Part shown: piece by piece, positions 51,074 through 59,977 of the stretch | Layout: each line of letters starts with the position of its first letter | Numbering within the stretch: position 1 is the stretch's first letter | Source: Hydrocarboniclastica marina | Lineage (GTDB): Bacteria; Pseudomonadota; Gammaproteobacteria; Pseudomonadales; Oleiphilaceae | Reading direction: 5' to 3' | Assembly (NCBI RefSeq): GCF_004851605.1 | Contig: NZ_CP031093.1 | Span: 434,001 to 498,000 of the forward strand | DNA: 64,000 bases | Made by a program: the position numbers and the translations under genes | Notes under the pieces: generated by a model | Database searches by the model: none | Seen by the model: only the letters and a program-made list of their open reading frames with translations | What the model was told of the DNA's origin: nothing

Positions 51074-51517
51074 GTGAGTCTTGCGGAAAAACTGTGTCTG
51101 ACAGCGGCCTTTGTTTTCTTCATGACGGGCCTGCTGACCGGCATCTGGAAATACCGCTGCATGGCGCGCAGTGAGAACGCGGTTGCGCCCCGGTACGTCG
51201 ATATCGCTCATCGAAGCTCGCTCATGTACAGCTTTGCGGCGCTTTTACTGGGTTGGTTTGCGGGCTATAGCGCCTACCCGGACTGGCTCAATTCGGTCGC
51301 CGCCGCGTCGGCGCTGGGCTTCTTTGCCCTGGCCATAGGTACCTACATTGTCCACGGCGTTCTGCGAGACACCGGTAACCAGTTCCGCAAACCGCACCGG
51401 TTGGGACGTTCTACGCTGCCGGCGTGGGTGATTCATGCCTTCATGATCGTTCTGATTGTGGCTGAAGTTGGCGGGTCTCTGGTGCTAGGCTCCGGCGCCC
51501 TGATTGCGATCTGGTGA
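51074..51517 (+). CDS. Four-TM membrane protein
   Basis: A 147-residue membrane protein. KLCLTAAFVFFMTGLLTGIW, SSLMYSFAALLLGWFAGYSA, SAALGFFALAIGTYIVHGVL-like and VIHAFMIVLIVAEVGGSLVL are four hydrophobic segments. I chose GTG 51074 since segment 1 begins right after. Unknown family; a terminator follows. Confidence 0.75.
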   Translation: MSLAEKLCLTAAFVFFMTGLLTGIWKYRCMARSENAVAPRYVDIAHRSSLMYSFAALLLGWFAGYSAYPDWLNSVAAASALGFFALAIGTYIVHGVLRDTGNQFRKPHRLGRSTLPAWVIHAFMIVLIVAEVGGSLVLGSGALIAIW

Positions 51518-51553
51518 ACCTGCCGCTCGTGCAGAGCGGAATGCTCAATACCG

Positions 51554-51580
51554 GCGGGAAATAGCCCGTTTTCGTTTTTT
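51554..51580 (+). terminator. Terminator after membrane protein gene
   Basis: CGGG-AAATAG-CCCG followed by TTTTCGTTTTTT; a short stem but a strong T run. Confidence 0.6.
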
Positions 51581-51662
51581 CTATTGAGACGAGCCGGCTC
51601 TAAATCTGGATAATGGCGCACAAATAGCGCCCGCCAAATTCTCCAGATCCGGTAGCACTGCA

Positions 51663-53843
51663 ATGGAAATCAACGTCAACTTTCTCGATAACCTCAGACT
51701 TGAAGCGAAGTTTGACGACTTCTCCGTAATTACGGACCAGCCGATCCGCTACAAGGGCGATGGGTCCGCCCCCAGCCCCTTCGATTATTTCCTGGCGTCT
51801 TCGGCGCTGTGCGCGGCCTATTTTGTGCGGGTTTACTGCCTGGCGCGGGATATTCCCACTCACAACATCCGTCTGTCCCAGAACAACATCGTTGATCCGG
51901 AGAACCGCTACAACCAGATTTTCAAGATCCAGGTTGAGTTGCCGGAAGACCTGTCCGAGAAAGACCGTAAAGGGATTCTGCGCTCCATTGACCGCTGCAC
52001 CGTCAAGAAGGTCGTCCAGACTGGCCCGACTTTCGATATCGAAGCCGTGGACAGCCTGGACGAAGACGCCCAGGCCCTGCTGATGACGACGCCCGAAGGC
52101 AGTCGTACCTTCATCGAAGGCAAGGACCTGCCCCTTGAGCAGACCATCGCCAACATGACTGGCATCCTCGCCGAACTGGGCATGAAAATCGAGATCGCCT
52201 CCTGGCGCAATATTGTGCCCCACGTCTGGTCGCTGCATATCCGCGATGCCGCGTCGCCCATGTGCTTCACAAACGGCAAAGGCTCAACCAAGGAAAGCGC
52301 CCTCTGTTCGGCCCTGGGTGAATTTATCGAGCGGTTGAGCTGTAACTTCTTCTACAACGATCAGTATTTCGGCGAAGACGTCGCCCACCGCGCGTTCGTC
52401 CACTATCCCGACGAAAAGTGGTTCCAGCCCGGGCCGGACGATGAACTGCCCGAGGGCATTCTGGATGCCCACTGCCTGGCCATCTACAACCCGGAAGACG
52501 AGCTGGGCGGCTCCAACCTGATCGACGCCAACTCCGGCAGGGTAGACCGGGGCGTCTGCGCCTTGCCCTTCGTGCGCCAGTCCGACGGCGAGGTGGTGTA
52601 CTTTCCCTCGAACCTGATCGAGAACCTGTTCCTCAGCAACGGCATGAGCGCCGGCAATACCCTGCCCGAAGCCCAGGTACAGTGCCTGTCGGAAATCTTC
52701 GAACGCGCTGTGAAGAAACAGATTATTGAAGCAGAAGTGGTGTTGCCGGATGTGCCCCTGTCGGTCCTGGAGAAGTACCCGAATATTCTGGAAGGCGTGC
52801 AGGCGCTCGAGAAGCAGGGCTTTCCCATACTGGTGAAGGATGCGTCGCTGGGCGGGAAGTACCCGGTTGCGTGCGTGACGCTGATGAACCTGAAAACCGG
52901 CGGCGTATTCGCCTCCTTCGGCGCCCACCCCAGCTTCGAGGTAGCCCTGGAACGCAGTCTGACCGAGCTGATGCAGGGCCGCAGTTTTGAAGGCCTGAAC
53001 GACGTGCCCCCGCCGACGTTCAACAGTCTGGCCGTGACCGAGCCCAACAACTATGTGGAGCACTTCATCGACTCGTCGGGCGTGGTCTCCTGGCGCTTCT
53101 TCAGCTCAAAGGCGGACTACGCGTTCTGCGAGTGGGACTTCTCGGGGACGAACCAGGAAGAAGCCGACAGCCTGTTCGGCATCCTCAGGGACATGGGTAA
53201 AGAGGCCTACATGGCCATTCATGAGGACCTGGGTGCGCCCGTCTGCCGCATACTGGTGCCCGGCTATTCCGAAGTCTACCCGGTGGAGGACCTGGTCTGG
53301 GATAACACCAACATGGCCCTGGACTACCGGGAGGACATCCTTAACCTGCACCGGCTCGATGACGACCAGCTGGCCGACCTGGTGGAGCGTCTGGAAGAAA
53401 GCCAGCTCGACAACTACATGAAGGTCATCAACCTGATCGGTGTCGAATTTGACGAAAACACCGTCTGGGGCCAGCTCACCATCCTGGAACTGAAACTGAT
53501 GATCTATCTGGCGCTGCAGCAGCATGAGGAGGCGCTGGATACGGTCGGTGCGTTCATGCAGTTCAACGACAACACCGTCGAGCGCAACCTGTTCTACCAG
53601 GCGGTGAACGCGGTGCTGGAAATTGTGCTGGACGACGAGCTGGAGCTGGACGACTTCCTGTTCAACCTCCGGCGCATGTTTGGCGAGGAAACCCTGCAGA
53701 CTGTGCTGGGCTATGTCGATGGCAGCGTAAGGTTCCCGGGCCTCACCCCAACCAACATGCAGCTGGAAGGCCTCGATAAACACCTGCGTCTGATCGAAAG
53801 CTACAAGAAACTGCACGCGGCACGGGCAGGCAGAATGAGTTAG
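51663..53843 (+). CDS. OsmC-YcaO fusion protein
   Basis: A 726-residue protein with an OsmC domain (about residues 1-145) and a YcaO domain (about 195-560). OsmC cysteines Cys50 (ASSALCAAYFV) and Cys112 (IDRCTVKKV) are both present, as in peroxide- or thiol-reducing OsmC. In the YcaO part GKGSTKESALCSALGEFIER and EAQVQCLSEIFERAVKK are the ATP-binding ExxER motifs. A helical C-terminal tail (590-726) follows. YcaO proteins activate amide backbones with ATP; in E. coli YcaO assists RimO in S12 methylthiolation. No cyclodehydratase partner or precursor peptide lies nearby, so this is the RimO-linked type by inference. AT the gene's left, TCCGG-type leader only. Confidence 0.9.
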   Translation: MEINVNFLDNLRLEAKFDDFSVITDQPIRYKGDGSAPSPFDYFLASSALCAAYFVRVYCLARDIPTHNIRLSQNNIVDPENRYNQIFKIQVELPEDLSEKDRKGILRSIDRCTVKKVVQTGPTFDIEAVDSLDEDAQALLMTTPEGSRTFIEGKDLPLEQTIANMTGILAELGMKIEIASWRNIVPHVWSLHIRDAASPMCFTNGKGSTKESALCSALGEFIERLSCNFFYNDQYFGEDVAHRAFVHYPDEKWFQPGPDDELPEGILDAHCLAIYNPEDELGGSNLIDANSGRVDRGVCALPFVRQSDGEVVYFPSNLIENLFLSNGMSAGNTLPEAQVQCLSEIFERAVKKQIIEAEVVLPDVPLSVLEKYPNILEGVQALEKQGFPILVKDASLGGKYPVACVTLMNLKTGGVFASFGAHPSFEVALERSLTELMQGRSFEGLNDVPPPTFNSLAVTEPNNYVEHFIDSSGVVSWRFFSSKADYAFCEWDFSGTNQEEADSLFGILRDMGKEAYMAIHEDLGAPVCRILVPGYSEVYPVEDLVWDNTNMALDYREDILNLHRLDDDQLADLVERLEESQLDNYMKVINLIGVEFDENTVWGQLTILELKLMIYLALQQHEEALDTVGAFMQFNDNTVERNLFYQAVNAVLEIVLDDELELDDFLFNLRRMFGEETLQTVLGYVDGSVRFPGLTPTNMQLEGLDKHLRLIESYKKLHAARAGRMS

Positions 53844-54001
53844 CGCGCCCGTCCTGGCAAACGGGTGCGGGTGACCCTCACTAGCCCCGACTCTGCAGCG
53901 GTTTGTTTTCTGAGCACCGTTTGCCCGTTTGCCCGGTTGCGCTGATGTCGAGTATTTCCGGTCCGGTATAGGTGTGCACCCCCTTCCGCCACAGTTAGTG
54001 C

Positions 54002-54016
54002 GTCAACTAATTTGAC
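54002..54016. promoter_or_regulatory. Dyad GTCAACTAATTTGAC
   Basis: Perfect inverted repeat GTCAA-N5-TTGAC, 53 bases upstream of the -24 element. Related sites precede the PEP-CTERM gene at 12087. Probable binding site for the activator of the PEP-CTERM regulon. Confidence 0.6.
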
Positions 54017-54069
54017 AGCATGTCTGGAGCGTTAAAATAATTTCATTTTAAAACAGCTCCCTATGGTTC

Positions 54070-54085
54070 TGGCTTGCTTATTGCT
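54070..54085 (+). promoter_or_regulatory. Sigma-54 (-24/-12) promoter
   Basis: TGGCTTGCTTATTGCT matches the consensus TGGCAC-N5-TTGCW in all core positions (GG and GC ten bases apart). Transcription would start near 54096, 50 bases before the coding start. Confidence 0.75.
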
Positions 54086-54147
54086 AAAAAAATATCGATA
54101 AAGCAATAAATGCATGTCCAATCAAAACCATAAAGGTTGTATTAATA

Positions 54148-54735
54148 ATGAAAGCGCAAACTCTTGCTGCAGTAGTTCTCGGGTTGGTCAGCGCACAGGC
54201 TAACGCAATCATAATGACTGAAGTGCCTGAAAGCGCTTATATCACCCGCGGCGGTTATGATATCGCCTGGGTTTCGCCGGTGAGCCAGTCGGCAGGTTCG
54301 CTGGATTACTCCTTTCAGTCCCAGTTCGGCTGGTCGGGTATGACACTGGACATCTATAACGAAATCGGCGGATTGAGTGGCCTTGATTTCGCGTTCGTTG
54401 GTGCCAACGTCGACTACGCCACGGGCAATAACTTCGACGAGGCATCAGGCGCCTACGTGGCAAATGTTCTAGGCGCGGAGCCACAGCTTGATGTTGCGGT
54501 GGCCACACCCTGGTTTAGCAATAGCTACGCGCACATTGATTGGAACCAGGGGCTCAACGGCGAGTGGAGCCTTGTAGATCTTGATTTCCCTGGCGGCTGC
54601 ATGGATTACTGCAACGAGTCGCTGGCTTACCGGGTGAGCGAAACAGTAGCAGTAGATGTGCCAGAGCCAGGGTCGCTGGCTCTGCTTGGCCTTGGGCTGG
54701 TTGGGTTGGCGTTTTCGCGTCGCAAAGCTGGCTGA
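54148..54735 (+). CDS. PEP-CTERM sorting domain protein
   Basis: A 195-residue protein. Signal peptide MKAQTLAAVVLGLVSAQANA, then a body with aromatic and Gly residues (ITRGGYDIAWVSPVSQSAGS), and the C-terminal signal VPEPGSLALLGLGLVGLAFS with RRKAG. The PEP motif, membrane helix and basic end direct it to an exosortase, which is not in this window. Its body differs from the other PEP-CTERM protein. A terminator follows. Confidence 0.93.
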   Translation: MKAQTLAAVVLGLVSAQANAIIMTEVPESAYITRGGYDIAWVSPVSQSAGSLDYSFQSQFGWSGMTLDIYNEIGGLSGLDFAFVGANVDYATGNNFDEASGAYVANVLGAEPQLDVAVATPWFSNSYAHIDWNQGLNGEWSLVDLDFPGGCMDYCNESLAYRVSETVAVDVPEPGSLALLGLGLVGLAFSRRKAG

Positions 54736-54772
54736 CATCGCAGGATATTGACCGGCATTACACGCTGAGTTG

Positions 54773-54803
54773 AAAAGCGGGGCTTATGTCCCGCTTTTTG
54801 TTT
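54773..54803 (+). terminator. Terminator after PEP-CTERM gene
   Basis: AAAAGCGGG (54773-54781) pairs with CCCGCTTTT (54790-54798), followed by TGTTTT. Confidence 0.85.
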
Positions 54804-54841
54804 TGTGTTATTCAGCTGCCGTAGACAGTAAAGAACCGAGC

Positions 54842-56212
54842 CTATAGCGCCGCCGCCACAACTTCGCTTGCTGCCCTGATCCCCGACTGCAACGCCCCGT
54901 CAAAATACCCCATCCATTCAGTTGCTGTTTCCGTACCCGCCCAATGTATGCGACCGCAGGGCTGCCGGATGATGTCGCCGAACGACGTCATAACACCCGG
55001 CGGCATGTGGGCTACGTAGCAGCCTCGGCTCCATTGTTCTCTGGTCCAGTCCTGTTCCACATAGCCGATCGGATTTGCTGCTTCCTGGCCGAAGTAATGC
55101 ACCAGATCAGCAATGACCTGCTGGTACCGGGATTCTTCGGTCATGGCGCTCATGGCGATAGCCTGGTCGCCGTCGATAAAACCGACCAGTATGCCCAGGC
55201 GCTCGTCATCGGGCGTCTGGTCGAATACGACATTGAAATGGCGGTCGTTGCTGACCACGGACCCGTTGAAGCCCCGCTGGCGCCAGAAGGCGTGTTTGTA
55301 GGCGACGTGAATCTTTATCACAGAGCCCATGGGCATGCGCTCGTGCAACGCATTGCGCTTCGAGGGTAGCGGCTGGTTGAAGACTATTTTGGATGCCAGT
55401 ATTGGCGGTACGGCCATGATCAGGCGACGGGCGCTGTAGCGTGCTGTCTCCGTGACCACTGTGACGGTCTGGTCATCCTGCTCCACTGCCAGCACAGGCG
55501 CGTTCAGCTTCACGCTATCCTCGAGTCGGTCAGCCATGCGTTTGGAAATCTGCCATGCGCCGCCGACGAACTTGTCCTGCTGGGCACCACCCTCGGCCCC
55601 CGTTAGCGCCTTAAGGCCCCGGCCCTGGCGGAGATATTCCAGAAAGTAGAGGTAGGAAACCTGACGAGGTTCGGTACAGAGAACCGCGCGTGTGACGACC
55701 CGGGCGAACTCCCGTGCCTCCGCGGTCCGAACGTGGCCCAGGATCCAGCTTTCGAGGGTGTGGGCATCCCATTCCTCCGCTTTCGCCGCAGCCCAGGGCT
55801 CACCGGTCGTGGGCAGGCTTGCCATTTCCTTCTGCCAACGGCGTTCGAGCAGGCCCAGCTCCAGCAGCGAGAGCAGCGACAACCTGGGAATATCTGATGT
55901 GTAGCGGCTGACCTTGCCGTTGAACGACAGCACGCTGGCGCCCCGGGTGTGCTGAGGATAGGTTCGTACGCCCTGTTCCCGCGCCTGGGCATGCAGCAGC
56001 GTCTGCTGCGGACCCACCCACTGGCCGCCCAGGTCGATGGTCTGGCCACAGATTTCGCCGGGCATGGCGCGGCCGCCGACCCGATCCCGGGCTTCAAGCA
56101 CCAGCACCCGCTTGCCGGCCTGTTTCAGCTTCAGGGCTGACTGGAGACCGGCCATTCCGGCACCCACGATGATGACATCCAGCTCAGAATCAGAACGGCT
56201 CAAGTTTGGCAC
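54842..56212 (-). CDS. Flavin monoamine oxidase-like protein
   Basis: A 456-residue FAD enzyme. N-terminal dinucleotide motif VIIVGAGMAGLQSALKLKQA, then LEARDRVGGRAMPGEICGQ, DLGGQWVGPQQTLLHAQARE, and at the C-terminus GRIHWAGTETATEWMGYFDG for FAD binding. It oxidises an amine to an aldehyde; substrate not known. It lies next to a DUF2855 gene in the same direction, with a TetR regulator divergent from it. Confidence 0.9.
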   Translation of the reverse strand: MPNLSRSDSELDVIIVGAGMAGLQSALKLKQAGKRVLVLEARDRVGGRAMPGEICGQTIDLGGQWVGPQQTLLHAQAREQGVRTYPQHTRGASVLSFNGKVSRYTSDIPRLSLLSLLELGLLERRWQKEMASLPTTGEPWAAAKAEEWDAHTLESWILGHVRTAEAREFARVVTRAVLCTEPRQVSYLYFLEYLRQGRGLKALTGAEGGAQQDKFVGGAWQISKRMADRLEDSVKLNAPVLAVEQDDQTVTVVTETARYSARRLIMAVPPILASKIVFNQPLPSKRNALHERMPMGSVIKIHVAYKHAFWRQRGFNGSVVSNDRHFNVVFDQTPDDERLGILVGFIDGDQAIAMSAMTEESRYQQVIADLVHYFGQEAANPIGYVEQDWTREQWSRGCYVAHMPPGVMTSFGDIIRQPCGRIHWAGTETATEWMGYFDGALQSGIRAASEVVAAAL

Positions 56213-56348
56213 TCCAGGTGTGGTTCAGCAAAACAGCGACAGGGTAGTCGCCCCTCTGACCACCTTACCTGAACTCAAGTTTCCAGCTAATGCAGGATCC
56301 CTGGCCAGGTTGCTCTATTCACCTGGCTCGCTCAGAGAGCGGCGGTCG

Positions 56349-57455
56349 TTACTCCATAACGATCACATGGCCAACCTGAGGATCGACCCGGCCGCTCACG
56401 AGGTCCCGAATCAGCGGTTGCGCGGACTCGAGCCCACGGTGTGCCTCAACCGTCATCCAGGGTTTCCGGGGATCGCTGATGCGCTGGATGAAGGCAAGTT
56501 GGGCCTCATTGAAACGCCGGGTAACCTCCGCCGGACCCCAGTCCGTGTTGCGCTTCTTGATCTGGTTGGGCGCGAAGTAGGTCTTTGGCTCCGGCCCCGG
56601 CAGGTTCTGGTCTTGGCTGCTGATGTGTTCCTGACTGTTCGCGGAGCCCGCGAAGCAGTCGTGCATCAGGGTATTCATAAAATGGTGATGAATCCGCGCG
56701 CGCACCTCGGCGATGCCGGAAAAGTCGACATAGAGCGTCGGGACGGCGGCATCAAGTGTTTCAAGGTCGGCGTAATCCAGTGCCCGGCTATAGCAGCCCA
56801 GGCTATCGACGAAGGCCCGGTTGCCGCTGGATGTCAGCCCGACGATATCCAACCCTTTCTGGTTATCGAGGCAGAACGCCGTGCCGTAGGCGGTTTTGCT
56901 GGAAGCACTGGAGAAAATAATACGGCGCGCGCCGAAAAAGGCGTTGTCCTCGAGAAAGTCCGCCAGCATGAACGAGGTTATGAACAGGGGGCGGACCAGC
57001 ATCTGGTAGTCTTCGTTTTCAGGGCGGTAGGCCGCGTCGGTCGTGACACGCTGATACTGGTTATAGGCTGAGACCAACCCCAGACGATGGGGTGTGCCGT
57101 CATAGAACCCGCGCTCGGAGACCCGCACCGGCGTCATGACCAGATGCGTGGCCAGGGGCCAGAAGCCGTAATAGCGCTCGCCTACCTCGACACCTTCGAC
57201 GGTTGAAGTAACCACCTCGGCAAACCCCCAAGCCGGCATCTGGCCCCAGCCTTTGTCACCGGTCGGAAAGAAGTCCCAGTAGCGAAGATGCGGCGTGTCG
57301 CCAAAGGCTGCGTAGGTGATATTGTTAGCCGTCAGCGCGAGCCGCGCTATTTTCATGAGCACCTGGCCCGTTTCAAGCGCCGGTATGGGTTGGGTCACAG
57401 GGTTAGTGACGCCCAGGTCGGTCCGGTCGGTATACAATCGTTTCAGTTCAGTCAT
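56349..57455 (-). CDS. DUF2855 family protein
   Basis: A 368-residue protein with an MDR/quinone reductase-like start (PIPALETGQVLMKIARLALT, NNITYAAFGD and WGFAEVVTSTVEGVEVGERY) that matches DUF2855. The part RRIIFSSASSKTAYGTAFCL resembles a nucleotide-binding segment. It is probably an oxidoreductase-like protein of unknown reaction. It is divergent from the TetR gene, which likely regulates it. Confidence 0.85.
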   Translation of the reverse strand: MTELKRLYTDRTDLGVTNPVTQPIPALETGQVLMKIARLALTANNITYAAFGDTPHLRYWDFFPTGDKGWGQMPAWGFAEVVTSTVEGVEVGERYYGFWPLATHLVMTPVRVSERGFYDGTPHRLGLVSAYNQYQRVTTDAAYRPENEDYQMLVRPLFITSFMLADFLEDNAFFGARRIIFSSASSKTAYGTAFCLDNQKGLDIVGLTSSGNRAFVDSLGCYSRALDYADLETLDAAVPTLYVDFSGIAEVRARIHHHFMNTLMHDCFAGSANSQEHISSQDQNLPGPEPKTYFAPNQIKKRNTDWGPAEVTRRFNEAQLAFIQRISDPRKPWMTVEAHRGLESAQPLIRDLVSGRVDPQVGHVIVME

Positions 57456-57541
57456 CGGCCTAATCCTCTACGCGATTCATCGTCAGTATTCTTGCTGTAC
57501 GATTCTACCGCGAGGCCATACAGACCGGGTTCGGATACACC

Positions 57542-58180
57542 ATGCGCAAGCCAACGTCCTCCCTTGACCCCCGCGCCAGGCCGCTCAAGCGGCCGAGGCA
57601 GGCACGGGCAAGGTTCACGGTCCAGGCCATTTTCGACGCCTATGTTCGGATTTGGCAGCGCGATGGCTGGGAGGGCATGACAACCCGCAAGGTTGCCCTG
57701 GAAACCGGCATTGCTGTCGGCACGCTGTATGATTATTTTCCCAGTAAAGAAGCACTGCACTCGGGCTATGTACGCCACTGCATCGAGCAAATGATTGCCC
57801 GCGTGGACGAGCAGGTAGTTGCGCCGGGAGATATGCCCTGGCGGACACGTATCCGGCGCCTGATACAACTGCTCTGTGGTCAGGACTCACCGGCGTGGTT
57901 CCACCCGGAAATGTTGGACCTGGAGCCCCGTGTCGCAGACTCCGGGCTCCAGCAGCGTGCGTATGACGAACTGCTGGGCATGTGGCACCGCGTGTTCGAG
58001 GCCTGTAAAGACTTGGCGCCGGTTGCCGGGCAGACTGTGGAAGCCCTGCATCTGGCGGTCTGGGGCGGTCGTCGCTACGCACTGCTCGTCAGGCTGGATG
58101 ACGCCCGAATTAAAGGCTGGGCCGTGGCCATGGAACAACTCTGCCTGACCCAGATCGAGCATGACCCAGATCGAGCATGA
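57542..58180 (+). CDS. TetR-family regulator
   Basis: A 212-residue repressor. HTH: RQARARFTVQAIFDAYVRIW and then EGMTTRKVALETGIAVGTLY, DYFPSKEALHSGYVRHCIEQ. The C-terminus binds an unknown ligand. It lies divergent from the DUF2855 gene. A 16-base tandem duplication at its 3' end has changed the last residues (PDRA instead of a longer tail). Confidence 0.9.
   Translation: MRKPTSSLDPRARPLKRPRQARARFTVQAIFDAYVRIWQRDGWEGMTTRKVALETGIAVGTLYDYFPSKEALHSGYVRHCIEQMIARVDEQVVAPGDMPWRTRIRRLIQLLCGQDSPAWFHPEMLDLEPRVADSGLQQRAYDELLGMWHRVFEACKDLAPVAGQTVEALHLAVWGGRRYALLVRLDDARIKGWAVAMEQLCLTQIEHDPDRA
58147..58178 (+). repeat. 16-base tandem duplication in TetR gene end
   Basis: GACCCAGATCGAGCAT occurs twice in direct succession (58147-58162, 58163-58178). 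As 16 is not a multiple of three, the second copy is read in another frame and gives the stop. Confidence 0.9.
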
Positions 58181-58246
58181 CCAGGCGGGCGGCTCGTAGC
58201 AGGGCGGTCGAAGCCCAAGTAGCAGGACAGTCGAACCCTACATGGC

Positions 58247-59425
58247 TCAGCCCGGACGGGACCAGACCTCAATCTGGTTACGGCGATCGACGCTATAGCC
58301 CCGCTCCCCCGGCAACGCATTGGCCAGTCCCCGATCAGATAGGGCAGCGTTAACCCTGGCCCGCTCTTCTTCGTTACAGCCAGCTAGTACCTGATCTGCG
58401 CGTCGCAGGATATAGAGCATGTACGGCTGAACCCCGACCTGAACCGGTGTACCGCGAAAGTGTGTTTCGACCATGCCGACGTAGCGCTGGTGAGGCTTCG
58501 GTGCAACCGGCTGCCCATCCTGCGGATCATGCTCTGCTACGAGCGCGTCCAGCAGGGCCAGCTTGTCAGTGAGCATGGGAAAGATCTCGCTCGCGATGTG
58601 CCCGAACAGTGGCTCCAGGGTTTCTGGAATCTGATCATCTGGCAGAAAATCCGGGGCATAGCCGGGAAACTCAGGGGTATCCAGGCCAGGCGCGGTCATG
58701 CGCTCAACCCAGCGGAAGACCTTTGGCGCTCGCGTCTTCATGAGACCCGCAGGTACCGGGTCGCGCCCCAGGTGGGCGAACATGGGGCCTATCAGCCCGA
58801 AGTCGCCAATGGATGGGCGCCCGCCAAACAGGTAAGGGTGCTCGGCAAAGTGAACGTTGAGCAGATCCAGCAGGGCTTCGAACGATTCCTCAATCGCAGG
58901 AATAGACTGCTCTGTCACACCCAGTTGGGGCAGATAAGAATTCATCCGTCCCATGATCTTCTCAGCCATATCAGCCCCCGAACCGGAAGCGAATGCATCC
59001 CGCAGAAAGGTTTCCTGCTGGTCCCGGTAGCTCCAGCGATAATGCATGGCGTGGGGCAACAGGGTCTGGCAACCGTAGTACTGCACGATGATCGCAAGAA
59101 CGCGCTGCAGGGCGCCCTGCGGATAGGCAGAGTAAGACACGCCCTGTTTCTCAAAATGATCGATGATATCGAGGCTGTCCTGGATGATCTCACCGTCCGG
59201 GGTTTCCAAAACCGGGATTATCGCCCGCTGGATGACGGGCATGATGCGCTTCGCAAAGTCAGGATCGGAAGACGTGATCTCGACGTAGGGGATTCCCTGG
59301 GTGCGCAGATAACTGCGGGCGATGCCGGTGTACAGGGAATGCGGGACGCCGTAGAGTCGGAAGGGTCGCGGACTGGCTGACACGGGGTCGCTCCTTGGTT
59401 CAGATTCTTCTGGAGAATTGCCCAT
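58247..59425 (-). CDS. Glutathione S-transferase family protein
   Basis: A 392-residue protein. Thioredoxin-like N-terminal domain (FRLYGVPHSLYTGIARSYLR, VIQRAIIPVLETPDGEIIQD with SLDIIDHFEK), then helical C-terminal domain with PYLFGGRPSIGDFGLIGPMF. It is longer than typical GSTs (about 210), with a further C-terminal region of about 130 residues. Substrate unknown; it may detoxify compounds of the nearby oxidase cluster. Confidence 0.85.
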   Translation of the reverse strand: MGNSPEESEPRSDPVSASPRPFRLYGVPHSLYTGIARSYLRTQGIPYVEITSSDPDFAKRIMPVIQRAIIPVLETPDGEIIQDSLDIIDHFEKQGVSYSAYPQGALQRVLAIIVQYYGCQTLLPHAMHYRWSYRDQQETFLRDAFASGSGADMAEKIMGRMNSYLPQLGVTEQSIPAIEESFEALLDLLNVHFAEHPYLFGGRPSIGDFGLIGPMFAHLGRDPVPAGLMKTRAPKVFRWVERMTAPGLDTPEFPGYAPDFLPDDQIPETLEPLFGHIASEIFPMLTDKLALLDALVAEHDPQDGQPVAPKPHQRYVGMVETHFRGTPVQVGVQPYMLYILRRADQVLAGCNEEERARVNAALSDRGLANALPGERGYSVDRRNQIEVWSRPG

Positions 59426-59555
59426 GGTAGAGGATGTTCCATTGATGCGCGAAGCTCGGCTCGACGGCCCGGCCCGGTCGGGTCAGCTCAGATCGCTAGT
59501 GTAGTGCCGCTCCAGCGGAGCCAACCCCCGCAATCCATCAGACCGGGGCAGTTAG

Positions 59556-59879
59556 ATGCAGGTTATTACTCCCGACCAACGGTATATCGTCGTCCGTGGC
59601 CGTCTGTGGCGCGCAGCTAACCCGAACCTCTCACCGGAGGTGCGGGCACGGCTTGTGGATGAGCTTATGAACGCCCGGCGGGAGGTCAAGTTCGCCAGTC
59701 AAGCCAATGACGAGGACCGGCTGGCCGCCGCAAGGGCGGCCGTTAACAAGGCTAAAGTCGCGCTAGGGGAACGTGGGCCCGTCTGGTGGACCGACGGTGC
59801 CAAGGACTTCAACCGGCATCTGGTCAAGAATACGCCGTATGCGGACTGGTTTGCGTCGGTCGAAGACAGTCAGGACTGA
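59556..59879 (+). CDS. Conserved hypothetical protein
   Basis: A 107-residue basic protein: MQVITPDQRYIVVRGRLWRA and NPNLSPEVRARLVDELMNAR, then RAAVNKAKVALGERGPVWWT. It appears as a soluble helical protein seen in many proteobacteria, as I recall, without a function. There is no signal peptide. No strong SD; GGGGCAG lies upstream. Confidence 0.75.
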   Translation: MQVITPDQRYIVVRGRLWRAANPNLSPEVRARLVDELMNARREVKFASQANDEDRLAAARAAVNKAKVALGERGPVWWTDGAKDFNRHLVKNTPYADWFASVEDSQD

Positions 59880-59977
59880 CAGCTCGCGCCCATCGTCGGC
59901 ACGCAACCCGCAACGCATCCGGGTACGGCCACCGACAGCTCAACCAGACAGCTTAACCGAGCGGCTCAGCCAGGCGG

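Larger units (their letters stand above)
53844..54147. promoter_or_regulatory. Upstream region of second PEP-CTERM gene
   Basis: About 300 bases without a gene. It holds the 15-base dyad (54002-54016), a second dyad TTAAAAT-N6-ATTTTAA (54032-54051) and the sigma-54-type element (54070-54085). The part 53850-53990 shows nothing clear. Confidence 0.6.

Noticed and set aside
51663-53843. A thiazole/oxazole peptide (RiPP) cluster around the YcaO protein
   Set aside because: No dehydrogenase, no E1-like partner and no precursor peptide nearby; the protein fits the OsmC-YcaO housekeeping type.
56037-57071. A 344-residue open frame on the forward strand over the DUF2855 gene
   Set aside because: Shadow of the reverse-strand gene with clear family motifs. 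The 306-residue frame at 58460-59380 over the GST gene is rejected for the same reason.
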